From Polytrichum commune (Eukaryota > Streptophyta > Polytrichopsida > Polytrichales > Polytrichaceae), in the NCBI GenBank assembly GCA_950295325.1, contig OX485803.1, positions 5,952,001 to 6,016,000 on the forward strand: a stretch of 64,000 bases of DNA, in the 5' to 3' direction. Below the pieces are notes generated by a model, which was not told where the DNA came from, did no database searches, and saw nothing but the letters and a program-made list of their open reading frames with translations. The translations under genes were made by a program, and so were the position numbers. Below are positions 10,690-23,310 of this stretch, one piece after another; within the stretch, counting starts at the first letter, position 1, and every line of letters starts with the position of its first letter.

Positions 10690-13110
10690 AAAACTAATAC
10701 AACTTTACGACAACATCCAATTTAAGGCCCATCATGCAATGAATCGTATCTCAGGCTCACAACCTCCGCTTCCCACCTGCACACACCTCGGGGGGTTCAC
10801 TGGTGAAAATCGTAGAACAACGTGCGATAAAAAATAGGGTCCAATATATTCATTGTAGATAAATTTTATAAAAAATGTACATGTAAAATAAGGGATTTTA
10901 AAATAATGAAACATGTTTACATGTAAAATACCATCATATAATATTTTCAGGCTTTTTACATGTAAAATACCATCACCTTATAATCTTTTCTGCAAAGTAA
11001 ATAACCCCCCCCCCCCAATAAATAGGTCCCGAATGCACGTGTATGCAAAATATAAGAGGGAGTGAACCCCCTGAGGCACACACAGACACACAGAATCGAC
11101 ACGTCAACATGCAACATGTTTGTATGCTAGTCTTGTCTATCAATTCTCACTTTCCTTTTCTTTCAATAATTGAAACTATCAAATCCAATCTGCAAGGACC
11201 TATCAACGCCGTAGAGTCTTGCACTCGCATATCAATTGTCCATTCAAACGCCGTAGAGTGTTGCACTTGCATATCACCTGTCCAGTCTAGTTTGCGTCAT
11301 AGAATCTACCGACTCCCAGTGTATATATGTGTGCAGAATGTTTGGAGATGTTTGAGGATGTTTGGTGGATTTGGCATGGGGTAGACAAACCTATTTGGAT
11401 TTAGATTTGAATGAAGAGCCAACAGAGCGGAATGATCGATATGGATGACCAACCAACACCAACAGTCAAGTGACAGTCCTCAAACCCCTAAGTATGCTTA
11501 ATTACCATCATATTTTGAAGTGGAGCATCCTTTGCAACATACGAATACTAGCCAGGCCCATCATGCTAAGCGTATCTCAGGCTCACACAACCTCCGCTTC
11601 CCACTTGCGCAGACAGACAGAATCTACACGCCAACATGCAACACGTCGATATAGCCAGTCTTGCATCAACTGTCAATTCTCACTTTCCTTTTCTTTCAAT
11701 AATTGAAACTATCAAATCTAGTCTGCATGGACCTATATATGAACGCTGTAGACTGTTGCACTTGCATATCAACTGTCCATTCTAGTCTCCATCATAGAAT
11801 CTACCGACTCCCAGCGTATATATGCGTGCAGAATGTTTGGGGATGTTGATTGACCTCGATGACACGACACCTCAATGATACGACGCATTTCCCATCGACC
11901 CAACTTTTCTAGTGTTTATTTTTCACCCCATTTCGTTTCCTCCTGGAATCTTGAAAGTGAGGAAGTGCCAATTGAAGAACACGTGCAATTGGCAGAACAG
12001 GAAGTTGTTGATGCAAAGTATAGCATGAATGAGTTGGTGGATTTGACATGAAGTAGACAAATCCAGTTGGATTTAGATGTGAATGAAGAACCAACAGAGT
12101 GGAATGATCGATGTGGATGACGAGCCAACGCCAACAGTCAAGTGTCCTCAAACCCCTAAATATACTTAATTACCATCATATCTTGAAGTGGAGCATCCTT
12201 TGCAACATACAAATACTAGGTAGGCCCATCATGCAAATGAATCGTATCTCAGGCTCACAACCTCCGCTTCCCACTTGTGCAGACAGAGACAGACACACAG
12301 AATCGACGCGTCAACATGCAACACGTCTGTATGCCAGTCTTGCCTCGATTCTCACTTTCCTTTTCTTTCAATAATTGAAACTATCAAATCTAGTCTGCAT
12401 GGACCTATCAACGCTGTCGAGTGTTGCACTTGCATATCAACTGTCCATTCTAGTCTCCATCATAGAATCTATCGACTCTCAGTGTATTTATGTGTGCAGA
12501 ATGTTTGGGGATGTTTGATGACCTCGATGACACAACACCTCGATGATATGACGCATTTCCCGTCGACCCAACTTTTCTAGTGTTTATTTTTCACCCCGTC
12601 TTGTTCAAGTGGTCCGGGAGATTTCTGGGCATAACTGGTTGAGATCCTAGTGTTTGCAAGTCCAACCGGTCACATGTTGACATCCTCCGGTTTTCCTTTA
12701 TTAAATTGGGGTATATTCTTGTATAGATTCCTCCAAAATGATTGGTAATTTGTCTGAAGTCTTGAACTTCAACCAGTTATTTCTCAAACTCAACCGCTTC
12801 ATCTGTAACTAACCGCCGGTTCTTCCTGATCATTGGTCTTGTTTCCTCCTTGAATCTTGAAAGTGAGGAAGTGCCTATTGAAGAATATGTCTAATTGGCA
12901 TGACAGGAGATTGCTGATGCAAAGTATAGCATGGATGAGTTGATGGATTTGGCATGGGGTAGACAACTTCATTTGGATTTAGATTTGAATGAAGAGCCAA
13001 CAGAGTGGAATGATGTGGATGACCAACCAACACCAACAGTAAAGGGTCCTCAAACCCCTAAGTATGCTTGATTACCATCAGATTTTGAAGTGGAGCATCC
13101 TTTGTAGTGT
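10690..13110. repeat. Degenerate tandem array, about 0.65-0.9 kb unit
   Basis: Related blocks repeat head to tail. ATCGTATCTCAGGCTCAC occurs near 10,743, 11,572 and 12,241 (slightly varied), and GGATGACCAACCAACACCAA or close variants occur near 11,443, 12,114 and 13,017. CCCTAAGTATGCTTAATTAC-type sequence follows each. The first unit is split by a MITE (10,787-11,075), while the second and third keep related uninterrupted sites. The blocks look like duplicated fragments of an old transposon rather than a host gene. Confidence 0.75.
10787..11075. mobile_element. hAT-like MITE, family A, copy 2
   Basis: A 289-bp copy with ends CTCGGGGGGTTCACT and, at the right, AGTGAACCCCCTGAG. It is flanked by the 8-bp direct repeat GCACACAC at 10,779-10,786 and 11,076-11,083. 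The related tandem units at about 11,590 and 12,275 read straight across the same junction without the element. Relative to copy 1 it has an internal partial duplication of the ACATGTAAAATACCATCA segment. Confidence 0.92.
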
Positions 13111-13480
13111 TCAATTGTAGGTGTGATGAACATGCAATATTTAATGAATATCAATTCTAGCGTCATCAGAATACAAAGATTCTTACTTTCACAGTGTGTG
13201 ATATCATGGAGACATCATCACGGGATTTTTTTTTTAAACTCCATATTGTGTGACGTTGTGAGCATATTTCTTCAGTAAAAATGTTCTTTCATACTTATGC
13301 ATCTTCATTGTGTATACGAAATGACATTTCACATTGAAATAGGCCATTTTCTTGAAAAAACCTCAATAGCACCACATTTGAGGCCAAAATGTCATATTAT
13401 GCAGATGCTACGTATAATATGATACTTTCTTGCGCAACCAAACATGTCATATTAAAAGGAGAGAATGGTATTTAATGCCT
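12840..13480 (+). pseudogene. Decayed transposase fragment, possibly Tigger/pogo-like
   Basis: Conceptual translation in shifting frames gives an acidic stretch with words such as MDELMDLAWG, LDLNEEPTEW and DVDDQPTPTV, broken by stop codons. The downstream sequence repeats short ATGTCATATTA motifs. A second copy lies at 42,870-43,480 and shares the downstream MNMQS-like segment. From memory this resembles the C-terminal tail of Tigger/pogo-type DDE transposases in plants, but the resemblance is weak and there is no catalytic core here. It is certainly not an intact gene. Confidence 0.35.
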
Positions 13481-15143
13481 CAAAGTATATTGGTGAGTTT
13501 TTTAGTTTCATGTATTTGAAAATAAACTAAATGACTTGATAATGTTGTTATCATGAATTGTGATTTTGCTTCATCTTTGAGTTGGGTGAATTCTAGTACG
13601 TGTTATCTTGCATGAGTTTCAAGAAATTGAAAGGATCTTGAAGAATTTATCCTCCTTTAAAATATAAACACCTCGAACAAGCATAGATAACACATAGCAA
13701 ATCAACATGCAACTTTAAAAGTTGAAAAGTTGTTGCTTTAAACCCTTCCATTCAAACAAGTTGTTTCTAAAATTCATGTGAGCAAAACTTAATACAATAA
13801 GAAAATTGTGGGTGATTACGATGTCAAAGACCACCAAGCATTACTTACCTTGGATGTTGCTTATGTATACATCATATTGGGATGGTATTCATGCCGTAGG
13901 CACTAGACGGTATTTCTTTATATCTCATGTGTCCTTTGAGATCTAGAAGCACATATATAAGTTTTGAATTGTTTGATGCATGAAATAACCAATCATCCCG
14001 GGGAGGGCACTCGCGAAAATTTATTAAACCATGTGAGAAAGAATGTAGGGTATTTTTTATTCATTTGTGATAAAATTTATACAATTCTTCGATATAATGA
14101 AGCACCTCTTCAATTACAAAGTTGTGTGTATAAAAAAATAAGGGTACCATATAATGCATCAATTTATCTAATTCTTTCAATCTAAAATAGGGTTGGGAAT
14201 AGTAGGTAGAGAAAAAAATATTGAGGCAGAGGTATACAATGCATTTTATGGTGGTCAATGGATGAAAAACTATCCATTTTCAATCCAAATTCCCGAATGA
14301 AAAATTTGGATGATGAGGGTTTTGGTGTTCTTTGCTTTGTGCGTTGCCTAGGGTTGCTTGCACCAATGCAACGTTGCTTGTGAGGCAGGATTTGGTGTTG
14401 AAGTTCTTGACGTGCATTTTGTGGTTGTGTGCGGTTTTCTGAGTTCTAGTGGTATGCTTGTGGTTTTCGGAGTTCTAGTAGTAGAATCTTGTCTTCATTC
14501 GTTTTACAGTGACTTCAAATACTTGAGAAAGGTGGCTGGAGGCTGCTGCTATATGATTTCGAATCTGACGGGGTTGCAAGGGGTGGAGAATGTGCATTGT
14601 TTGATGTCTTCAGTCTAGACATGGCTTATTGAATTTTCACTACAAACTTTCAAGAGTCCTATGAGTTGTCATTCATGGGGTCAAATATAAAAATTATAAG
14701 GAACATAGGGTACTAGAAACTAGTTGAGTTGCGATTTTATAAATACAAATAGGGTCATCTAAAATGACAAAATTTAGATTTATCTGTACTAATAGGGTGT
14801 AAAGAATTCCAATTTCTTAGATAAACAGCCCCATGATAAATACCCTTCCATCGCAGATGGGTTATTAAATACATGTATGAGTGCCCTCCCCGGGCCAATC
14901 ATTGTAGCTAATTGTTTGGTATGCTCAATCATTAAAGTCAATACATTGTTTCACACCAAGGTTGGCAAGGGTTTTTGGTGCAAGAGTGAAAATCTCAAGA
15001 TTTTTTTTAGGGGAAATAGGTGCATGCCAACTTGTCCAAACTTGGTTAAGGTATTTACGTGCATGAGAAGGAAATATTCTCTTCTTGTGAAACGCATTAT
15101 TTTAGGAGTACATACAAAATTCCATTAAGGTGTGTGTGCTTAC
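13481..15143. other. Unassigned intergenic DNA
   Basis: No gene, RNA or repeat that I can name. The longest open frame (14,358-14,618, plus) is hydrophobic and without family resemblance. It is more likely fortuitous. Confidence 0.45.
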
Positions 15144-15153
15144 GTGGTCACTT

Positions 15154-15893
15154 AGGGTGGACTCTTCATTGATACCTAAATGACATGTGTGGGTCACTAT
15201 GAAACAAAACCCCCTATATACGAGAAGTTAGAAAGAGAGAGAGAGAGAGAGAGAGACACACACACACACACACACATATATACTAAGGGCAGGCTAGAAA
15301 TGGATTTGTGTATATATACTAAGCTTTTCAATTTATGTAATAAATGCCTCCACTACATCAAAATCAATATTTTGAATTAAATAGTGATTGATTACTTGTA
15401 ATATCCACTTACACTTCCAATAAGAAAGTCATTGTACATTTTTTTTATTCATAGCATGTATCTCAACAATCACATCAAGCAACACAATAACTTAGCCACA
15501 TTCCAAAGAGCAAAAGTTAAGGGAGCCCACAAGCACTCCAAGAGCCTATAGTTTGTAAAAACCTAGAACCCAATTGCAAACCCTAGCAAGAATTTACAAG
15601 GTAGTCATGGAGGATTATTACCAGATATATGACAAATATATGACAAATATATGACAAATATATGATAGAATTGGATGAAACTAGCACAACTACTGTCAAC
15701 TTTTATTCTAAACCCTAGGGCCTTGTTTCGCAACATACCTCAACATTCTCTTTAGCCTTTTCAAATGTACACATAGTCTAAAGGAAAAGAATGTCTTTGC
15801 CTTATGTATATTGGGTACACTAACGTCTCAAATAACACCCCTTCTAACCCTCATGTTAGTTCATACGTGGTATATAGAGTCCACCCCCCATGT
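15154..15893. mobile_element. TIR element, family C, copy 2
   Basis: A 740-bp element whose ends carry the inverted word GGGTGGACTCT shared with copy 1 (8,849-9,403). It is flanked by the direct repeat GTGGTCACTT at 15,144-15,153 and 15,894-15,903. The perfect flanking match is 10 bp, which may be a 9-10 bp target duplication as in Mutator-like elements, or an 8-bp one with chance extension. The interior includes a (GA)n(CA)n tract and a short ATATGACAA tandem run near 15,630-15,665. There is no transposase. Confidence 0.8.
15226..15278. repeat. (GA)n(CA)n microsatellite
   Basis: A run of GA dinucleotides followed directly by CA dinucleotides, inside the family C TIR element. Confidence 0.95.
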
Positions 15894-16371
15894 GTGGTCA
15901 CTTGTCTTAATATGACTCATCCAACATGACCCCAGGGGTGACAACTCTTCCTTTTTAGAACAAAATGTTTCTATGTAATTTCTAATACTTCTATTGACTT
16001 GATAATTTATTGGTCTTTCACCGTTAAGAGAAATATGCTTGAAAAATGAACATCGAGAGAAACCTATTGATACGATTTTATGTGAATTAGGATATATTTG
16101 CACTTCATACTTCATTATGTATAACTAATTAAAAGCAATATTCTAAACCATGGGTCACCATCCAAATTCATGGTCCGACTTCATGGTCCGTGGTCTAAAC
16201 CCGCCCTTAGTAGAGTAACATTCCCAAACCTTTTGCACATATGGGCCATGAACCCTAAGATTCCATGCCGATGAAAATTAACAATTTAGATGCATGCAAC
16301 TGCCCAGTGTTGCTTTTTGCACAGTCAAAAATATGTCAAATGCGCGTCACACGTGTGAAATGTGCAACGCT

Positions 16372-16688
16372 AAGGTAGCGGGGCACATTCCCGCTCGAAT
16401 TTCAGATTGGCATGTTCATTGGGGAGTTATTAAGGGGGAATCAATCTTGGAAGATGTGCAAAGTACATTGGAAATTGGACCAATTGGAATAATTAATTTT
16501 GGATTAATATTGAATTAGTTATGAATTTTGGAAGGAGAACTCATAGGGGTACCCAAAACCACTCACCCCAAAAATGTACACCATGATTACATAGAAATTT
16601 GAAGTTGGAAGCTATAATGTACCTCTTGTTTGGATAGGTCTAGTGAGCGGTTTAAGGACCCGAGCGGGAATGTGCCCTGCTACCTTAA
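16372..16688. mobile_element. MITE with AAGGTAGCGGGGCACA ends
   Basis: A 317-bp element with about 27-bp inverted ends. The left reads AAGGTAGCGGGGCACATTCC and the reverse complement of the right reads AAGGTAGCAGGGCACATTCC, so they differ at one position over this stretch. It is flanked by TGCAACGCT (16,363-16,371) and TGCAAGGCT (16,689-16,697), an 8-of-9 match. A 9-bp duplication suggests a Mutator-like origin. It has no coding capacity. Confidence 0.8.
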
Positions 16689-16697
16689 TGCAAGGCT

Positions 16698-18840
16698 AAT
16701 GCAAATATGCGAGTTAATTAAGCTCATTGTGTTTCAGAGCTTATTTTGAAAGTTGGGTGCAGATCTTGGGACCTCTTGCTTCTCACCTTTCAAACTTTGA
16801 GAGAAATTTAGGATCTAAAAAAGGGCATGCGCATGGGATTCGTTGTCCTAAATCTTGGATCGGCCTATGCAAGGTTAGCTTGGACCACCCATCCTAGTAG
16901 GATAAGCTAGAAAGTCGGTTTTTAATGGCCCGACACCATTCCTTGTGGATGATAATTTAAGCATTAGAAAAACTTGGCTGTCTTTGTGTTGATTCTCATA
17001 AACTCATGGTTCGAAACCAAACCCATGGTTTCATCCACTTTACTTTTACAAATAACTCTAATGTGAATCAAATTTTGAGCACATAGTTCAATCTCTTTTG
17101 ATTCTTGAACACATGTTTTTGTTTTGTCCATTTCTAGATCCACAGACCTAACCACACACCACTCAAATAGAAGTGTTCATGTACAATTAGTAATCGAACT
17201 AAAGGCTTACTTAAAACATGCAAGAGCGCGGTGCCATTTTCTTATATTCCCAAACGCTAAAGATCGTATCATCTTCCAATCAACATTGAGAACATCTTGC
17301 AACTTTATGAATACTTTCATCAAATATGGTGGGTCCTTTCCCTTTGAGTTATTTTGTATAAGAGATGTTGTTTGTAGTTATTCATGAAGCATATGGCTTG
17401 ACTCATAATAAGAGGTGGAGCCCTGAAATGTTTGAACGTGTTTTTTCTTTTTCTTTTTCCCACAACACTATGAAACCCCACAATAATGGAAAATTTAGAA
17501 AAAAATATAACAAAAGAAATGATGTGAGTGATGTTTATAGCCAAATTATATCACAAAAACGTAGATGTAACTTGCACACGGAAATCATGACAAAAACTTG
17601 TCATCAAAAGTTTCATTGTATGGTGTCCATATCGTTCAATCAATCCATAGTGTTTATGTGTCTAAATATATATGTGTGTGTTTGTCTGTATAAAAGGGAG
17701 TTGGGTAGGCCATGATGTGCGTCAAGCTTTACATTATTCAACTGCATAGTTGTGTTCCATTCTATATTTAGCATCTAATATGATCCTCCACTATCTTACT
17801 TTCATGAGAAGAAGAAAAATAGGAAAAAATTGATGCCGGTACGAATATTGAATAGTGCCGGTCCGATAATGTTATGAGTACATGGAGTAAAATTGACATA
17901 TTCCAAGGTCATGGAACCAACCCACATGGTTGAGGGGTTGATCACACCAACCACTTCTAGCTTCATCCGTCAGCAACTTTGGATATAATAGTGTGAAAAG
18001 TGGTGGGTCCATACCTATTTTTCAACAATTTCAAGGTCGGAACCGGACGGAAAGGTTGGTGTGATTGGGCCTTGATAATGTTATGAGTACGTGATCTTGA
18101 ATATCATCACAATATCACAACAAATCCAAAGAAATCTGCAACATTTACAAATCATAGCGCATCAAATTAATTGTAATGTGTAGCTAAGACCGGGTCATCT
18201 TCCGCAACTCGCCGGCCCCCGCTCGCTCGCATAAATGGCAAACTCCGGCACTCTCAACTTCATCTCCAATCCTCCCGCTCCCCCCTCGAGTATGCACCAG
18301 CCTTTTTTTTGTTTCTTTGGAAGTTGATCATCTGGCTACAGAACAAGCATCAAATTTTTCAATAGTGGCGATTATATTGAGTTTGAAGCTAAATTTTTTG
18401 GCAACAATGCTCACAAAATTTCATACATTTGGCTACTAACATAAACAATATGTGGAAAAATGTTGGCGATGGTCTTTATTGAAATATAGTTAAAAGTGGG
18501 CGACAACTTTGCCCAGCACTAAGGTATTCTGGCTACTCCTAAAAAATCATGCCTCGTAAAATGGCAACTAACTGTTGTTTAAGTAGTCATATGGCGAGTA
18601 ATTGTTGTAACATGTGGTCATATGGCATCTAAATCTATAGTTTGAAGTGGAATGCGGCAGCCACATTCAGTCTTCAGATCTTGCCTACCTGCAAAACAAC
18701 AAACAAACACACACTCCGATGTTGAAATGAGTTCAAAATTTATACAACAATACATAAAAAATAAAATGGGATGGTTGTTGTGCGTGGGATGGAATGAGGC
18801 TAAATCGCAAAATTTCATCCATCGATGATGGCCATGATGC
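16698..18840. other. Unassigned intergenic DNA
   Basis: No gene recognised. A short GC-rich patch near 18,185-18,300 stands out from the AT-rich surroundings but has no identifiable frame. Confidence 0.45.
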
Positions 18841-18843
18841 AAT

Positions 18844-20044
18844 CTACGTAGTAAGGCCATAGCGGCCATTGATTGGTGCAGCATTCATCCAACTATCAAA
18901 GACGGCATCATAAGGAAAATTTTGCAGGTTATATATGTTTTGGCTATACATGCCAACAACTACACCAAGGTGGGGGTCATGGGAGTTGCGGAGTTTGGTC
19001 TTCAAGAAAGACACGGATGAGAATACACGCTCATCCTCTACACTTCCGATCACGTGGACCAACGCTATTTCTGCAAGTTTCAAATACTCTGGGAACCCAT
19101 GTGAGAGCACCCTAGAAGCTGATATGGTGCGCCATATTCGAGTGACAGGGTTGTTGTCATAAGGAGGTTCCATGGCAGCATGGGCGTTGTTTTTCATTGC
19201 GATCTTGATGTAGCCCTGTTAAGAATCCAACAACCATCGATCAAGGATGCCAGGAATGACCTCCTTATCAACCCCACTTCCAAGCACTCTGGCATTGCAA
19301 TACTAATTTTTCAAAGTGTCCAGGTGCTTCGAAAATGTGATTTTTGCATTTGGTTGCAACCAGTATTGTGGGTATCATGCCAAGCGCATCCAAGACTGCA
19401 TGTTCAGGGAAACGGCGTTGGAGCTCTTGTATGAGCTGCGCGGCAGCCCCTGCCACAAAATCATAGCAACAAAGTTAGTAAATTGGACATGCAAACATAA
19501 ACATAACAACAAAAGCATAACATCAAAGGTATGGAGTAACGCACGTACATGCAAATAAACAAAAAAATTGAGAGGGGTAGGGTGAGGATACCTGAGCATT
19601 GGGTTTTCACATCCTCCACAATTGCTGCAAATGTTTCACGTGTGATGGGCTCCATTATGCCCGTCACCTCGTTTCTACGCTTGGCATACATGTTGCTAAC
19701 TTGCTACCATTGACAACAAATGCAAGGTGTTCCGCATTACAATTCAAATCAAACATGGCTGGGTTCTCAGGATCATTCTGCACCCAACGGGTGTGAATGT
19801 GGTCGTGGGTGCCTTCGGTGATGCTCTTGAATACAAAGAATTCGTCGGTGTTAAAAGCTCCTGAGTGACAATTGTACATGTTGTACAGTTGCCCCTCGCA
19901 CACCTTCACTGCACCTATGAAATCACAGATGAACACATCGCGTTTCTGGGCGAAAGTGATTAAGAAGTCAAGGGACTCAATGAGCGGGAGCAAGGCTGCC
20001 ATCTCTAAGAGGCACGTCGGATCACACAGCAAATCCAACACAGC
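18844..20044 (-). pseudogene. hAT transposase, C-terminal half, frameshifted
   Basis: Read on the minus strand, successive frames give the C-terminal part of a hAT-superfamily transposase. The order is a helical region with ALLPLIESLDFLITFAQ and DVFICDF (about 19,910-20,040), then KRRNEVTGIM...ETFAAIVEDVKTQC (about 19,610-19,690), then AQLIQELQRRFPEHAVLDAL (about 19,385-19,445), then MEPPYDNNPVTRIW and the dimerisation-domain motif GSVEDERVFSSVSFLKTKLR (about 18,960-19,180). The segments are not in one frame. A single-base shift separates the first two near 19,700, and another after ALGM near 19,375 moves the sequence into a frame reading YPQYWLQP that soon meets a stop. Some breaks could be introns, but the shifts within conserved motifs indicate a dead copy. 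The N-terminal BED finger and the catalytic core were not found. Confidence 0.8.
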
Positions 20045-20049
20045 CTGCA

Positions 20050-22240
20050 CAACACCAACATTACACATTAAACATCTAAACATCAGCCACTAAGCATCAG
20101 CCAGCATTAGACAGCCAGCAACACACACACCTTTACCAGCCTGCACAGCCAGCACAACCTGAACCCTGAACTCTGAACTCTGAACAGCCAGCGCATAAGC
20201 ACGTTGAGCAACAGCGCGCGTGATGTATGCTATGTGTGGTGAAGTATGCCAAGCGTGTCGTTTGGATTGCTTATTGAACTTTTTGTTTCTATGTTTCTGT
20301 CGGTGTGGACTCCTGAGTTGCATTGCCTCCTTGACATTTCGGAGATGGTGAAGATGAAGGCCCATACTTGGCTTCTCCGACATTGCTGTGCGTCTAGGGG
20401 AATGTTGACACCGGAGATGTGCATGGTAGATGTACGTGACAGCGCGTGTGATGTACGTTTAGTCATCCTCTGGACTCAGAAATGCTGACTGCTCATGTTG
20501 CATGTCTCAGTGGTGTAGGAAGCCCACGAGTATCAGTCGCCAGATATCGAATCACAGCCAGCAGAGGCTCGTCTCATCAAGGTATGCGGGTGTTTGTTCG
20601 GTTACTCTTTCTAATCATACTCTTTTGGATTGTTGTGTGGTTCGGTGAGGATCAAAGAACAAACACCATAAAAAAAACACATGTCTAAAAGAAATTGGAT
20701 TAAGTCTAAAGCATTTCATTTAAATCGGGTCTTTGAACTGATTTGTGAACCAGGTGAAGGAGCTAGGCATCCGACATTCGGACTAGGATAATCCACAAAC
20801 TGATATTCCGGCTGTGATATCGGTCGCAATATATATAGTATCTAGAATCCTCAAGTTTCATGTGCATACTGTTTGGATCATGCCAGAGTCTATTTCAGGA
20901 CAGCCGTCAATCATTTTGTGCGATGATGACTTTGTGTGCTCCGCAATCCAAAGTCATGGCGCGCTTCTCAACAACTCCGAAACATGTTCGCTCCAAGAAT
21001 TTATTTTGGAGTTGTAGAGAAACACCTAATGACTTGCAACACACACGAGGTTATCGACGGCTGTACCGTGATAGATTTTGGCGTGCTCCAAATTCACGCT
21101 CGACGGGAAGGGAAGCTCAGCAATGAGTGCCAAGCGCTGGCGCCATGCTCCAAGAGGGTGAATATTGCAATGTCGAAGCTCAACTTCAACTCCTCGCGTT
21201 TCACTGCATTACCCCCCTCCATTGTGTGATGTAAGGTACAAAATCTTCCCTCAACCTGTTATTAGAGGATTAGTTAAGTTATGTGTTGTATCATTAGCTG
21301 GTGCACATAATCGGTCATGCTTGCCAGAGTTGACGTCTCAACGCTACAGGTCAAGAAAGTGTTGAGGTACATGTTGATTTTGCAAGATGTTCGGGATGTG
21401 CTTCTTGGAAATTACTTTCAAAGCTCAGAAGACACTTAATGATGAAGTGCTTCAAGATTACAAGAGCAAATTAGGAGACGGTGGTAAAGTCTGTCCAAAG
21501 GATGGAGTGCATCCTTGACAATGTGTTGGGAGGGCAGTTAGAGTCCACAGTACTACATGTAAGTCCGCTGCTAGTCTTGAACAGCTTGCTAATTGGTCAC
21601 CAACTGAGTCGGAGCTGTATGGCAATGAGTTTGTAACCAGCGGCAATAAAATGTGTTAAGGCAACTTCACAACGGGCTTCAAACGTCCTCAAACTTGCAG
21701 CTATTGTGGTGATTCAAGTTCTTGCCTCATCAACCAGATGCTTGACATCGGTTGCAATTACTCCTACAACCTAAGAATTTTACACACAAAGTTGCACTGC
21801 TTAATATGCTTCAGCTCGACCGTTGTGGCTGTTGCAATGATCATCGCAATCAAGTTCCCAACCTGTCATTTGTTAACCTTCAACCTTTACAGTACCGCGA
21901 GCATACTGCAGAAATCACTATCCATTGCACATGGGGCTTGCACTATCCATTACTTGTAACGGGCTTCAAACGTTCCCAAATTTGCTGCTATTGTGATGTC
22001 AATTTCGTCAGAGGTTGAGTAAAGCACCGAACTCTAATTTTCATACTTAAAAACCACTTGCCAACTTGTAAGGAACTTCTAATGGTTGAGTTCGTCCATC
22101 TCCTTACATTGCACAAAGGTATGCGGGTGTTATTTGGTTATTCTCTTAATCAGACACTTATATTTGATCGATGTGGTTAGGATAAAAAACAAACACCATA
22201 AAAACACATGCTTAAAAAGGATTATGTTTTCAAATTTTAT
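20050..22240. other. Unassigned region with an internal duplicated segment
   Basis: The sequence AGGTATGCGGGTGTT...AACAAACACCATAAAA occurs at about 20,579-20,690 and 22,119-22,215. ACGGGCTTCAAACGT occurs at 21,673 and 21,958. Open frames reach about 100 codons but are not recognisable. It may be a captured gene fragment or unrecognised transposon interior belonging with the adjacent hAT remnant. I cannot assign a function. Confidence 0.4.
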
Positions 22241-22539
22241 CAACTACTGACACTCAATAGTGAACACAATTGGGAAGCTCTATTGAATTAAGGAATACAC
22301 TAACATGCAATGTTGATGATCATAAATGAAATCCAATTTTCAATCCGATTGGTGCTAATGCTTCATTGTAAATTTGCTAATGCAAAACAAGTTTTGTTAT
22401 GTAAATGTAACCAGTAGAAGTTGGAGAACATTACAAAAAAATTGAAGAACACCCACAAACCTTATGTACAAATGTTTACAAATCTTCCACACTAGACATG
22501 TTTGCAAATCTTCACTCTATTCTCCCTCTTTACTATGAT

Positions 22540-23225
22540 ACGTTTGGGAAGCACAAAAAAAGTCGTATTATCGAGGTGTCGTCTTCTCATTAATATGACA
22601 AATGGCATAATGTTGTCGTATTATTGAGGGAATACAAGAACATAAGTAATATGAACTCAAAAACATATACAACGAGTTTAAGCAATATAGATGGTATGAA
22701 ATAATAACTTATAACTCTAAACAAATACAAAAATTCTCAAGAACTCTTGAAATAAGAGTCCAAAGATTTATGGTGTTGCCTACCCAAGTTAGCAATTGTC
22801 ATCTTATTTAAATTCCCTACTAACTTTTGAAAACTAATAACTTCATGAACACAAAAATATAAAAAGTTCTCTAATAAGAAACTAAACAACAATGATGCAT
22901 GACATTTAGCATCAAGATACTGGTGAAATTATATCACCCGTGTACAAGACAACATACTAGGGTGGAGGCCACTCTAACCCTAACCATGTCCATTCTACAC
23001 TAGCAATCTTAATTCTCATTAAGTTCACAATGATAAGTGAAGTTCTCAAGTAGTTGCCAAGTAAAAATGGATGCAGCTTAGATGTACATGACATAGGTGA
23101 AAGGAATTTTAGCATTAACTACCTATTTAATATGATAAAAGAGGGAATTTTGAACTAAAAAGTTTGGTCTCGCAAACATGTTTCATATAAACGAGTGTCA
23201 TATTAACGATGTTAGACTGTACACA
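22540..23225. mobile_element. Possible non-autonomous pogo-like element
   Basis: The two edges carry inverted, related words: AAGTCGTATTATCGAGG near 22,560 and TCATATTAACGATGTTAGAC near 23,200. Similar CATGTCATATTA words follow the decayed transposase fragments at 13,440 and 43,460. TIRs with such ATTATCGAGG-like words are reminiscent of pogo/Tigger elements. The ends cannot be placed exactly. Confidence 0.3.
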
Positions 23226-23244
23226 CATTCTCTTTTGTTGCAAG

Positions 23245-23310
23245 TGCACTAAATATGATATTTAGTGTCATATGGTAACATCACTATGCTAACTTTTCGG
23301 ATGACACTTC
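23245..23310 (+). repeat. MITE-like repeat, family B, partial copy
   Basis: Starts with the palindrome CACTAAATAT G ATATTTAGTG (23,245-23,265) and continues with CATATGGTAACATCACTATG and TTTTCGGATGACACTTCTTA. This is collinear with 36,247-36,320 and with the reverse complement of 3,490-3,576, then diverges. Confidence 0.6.
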
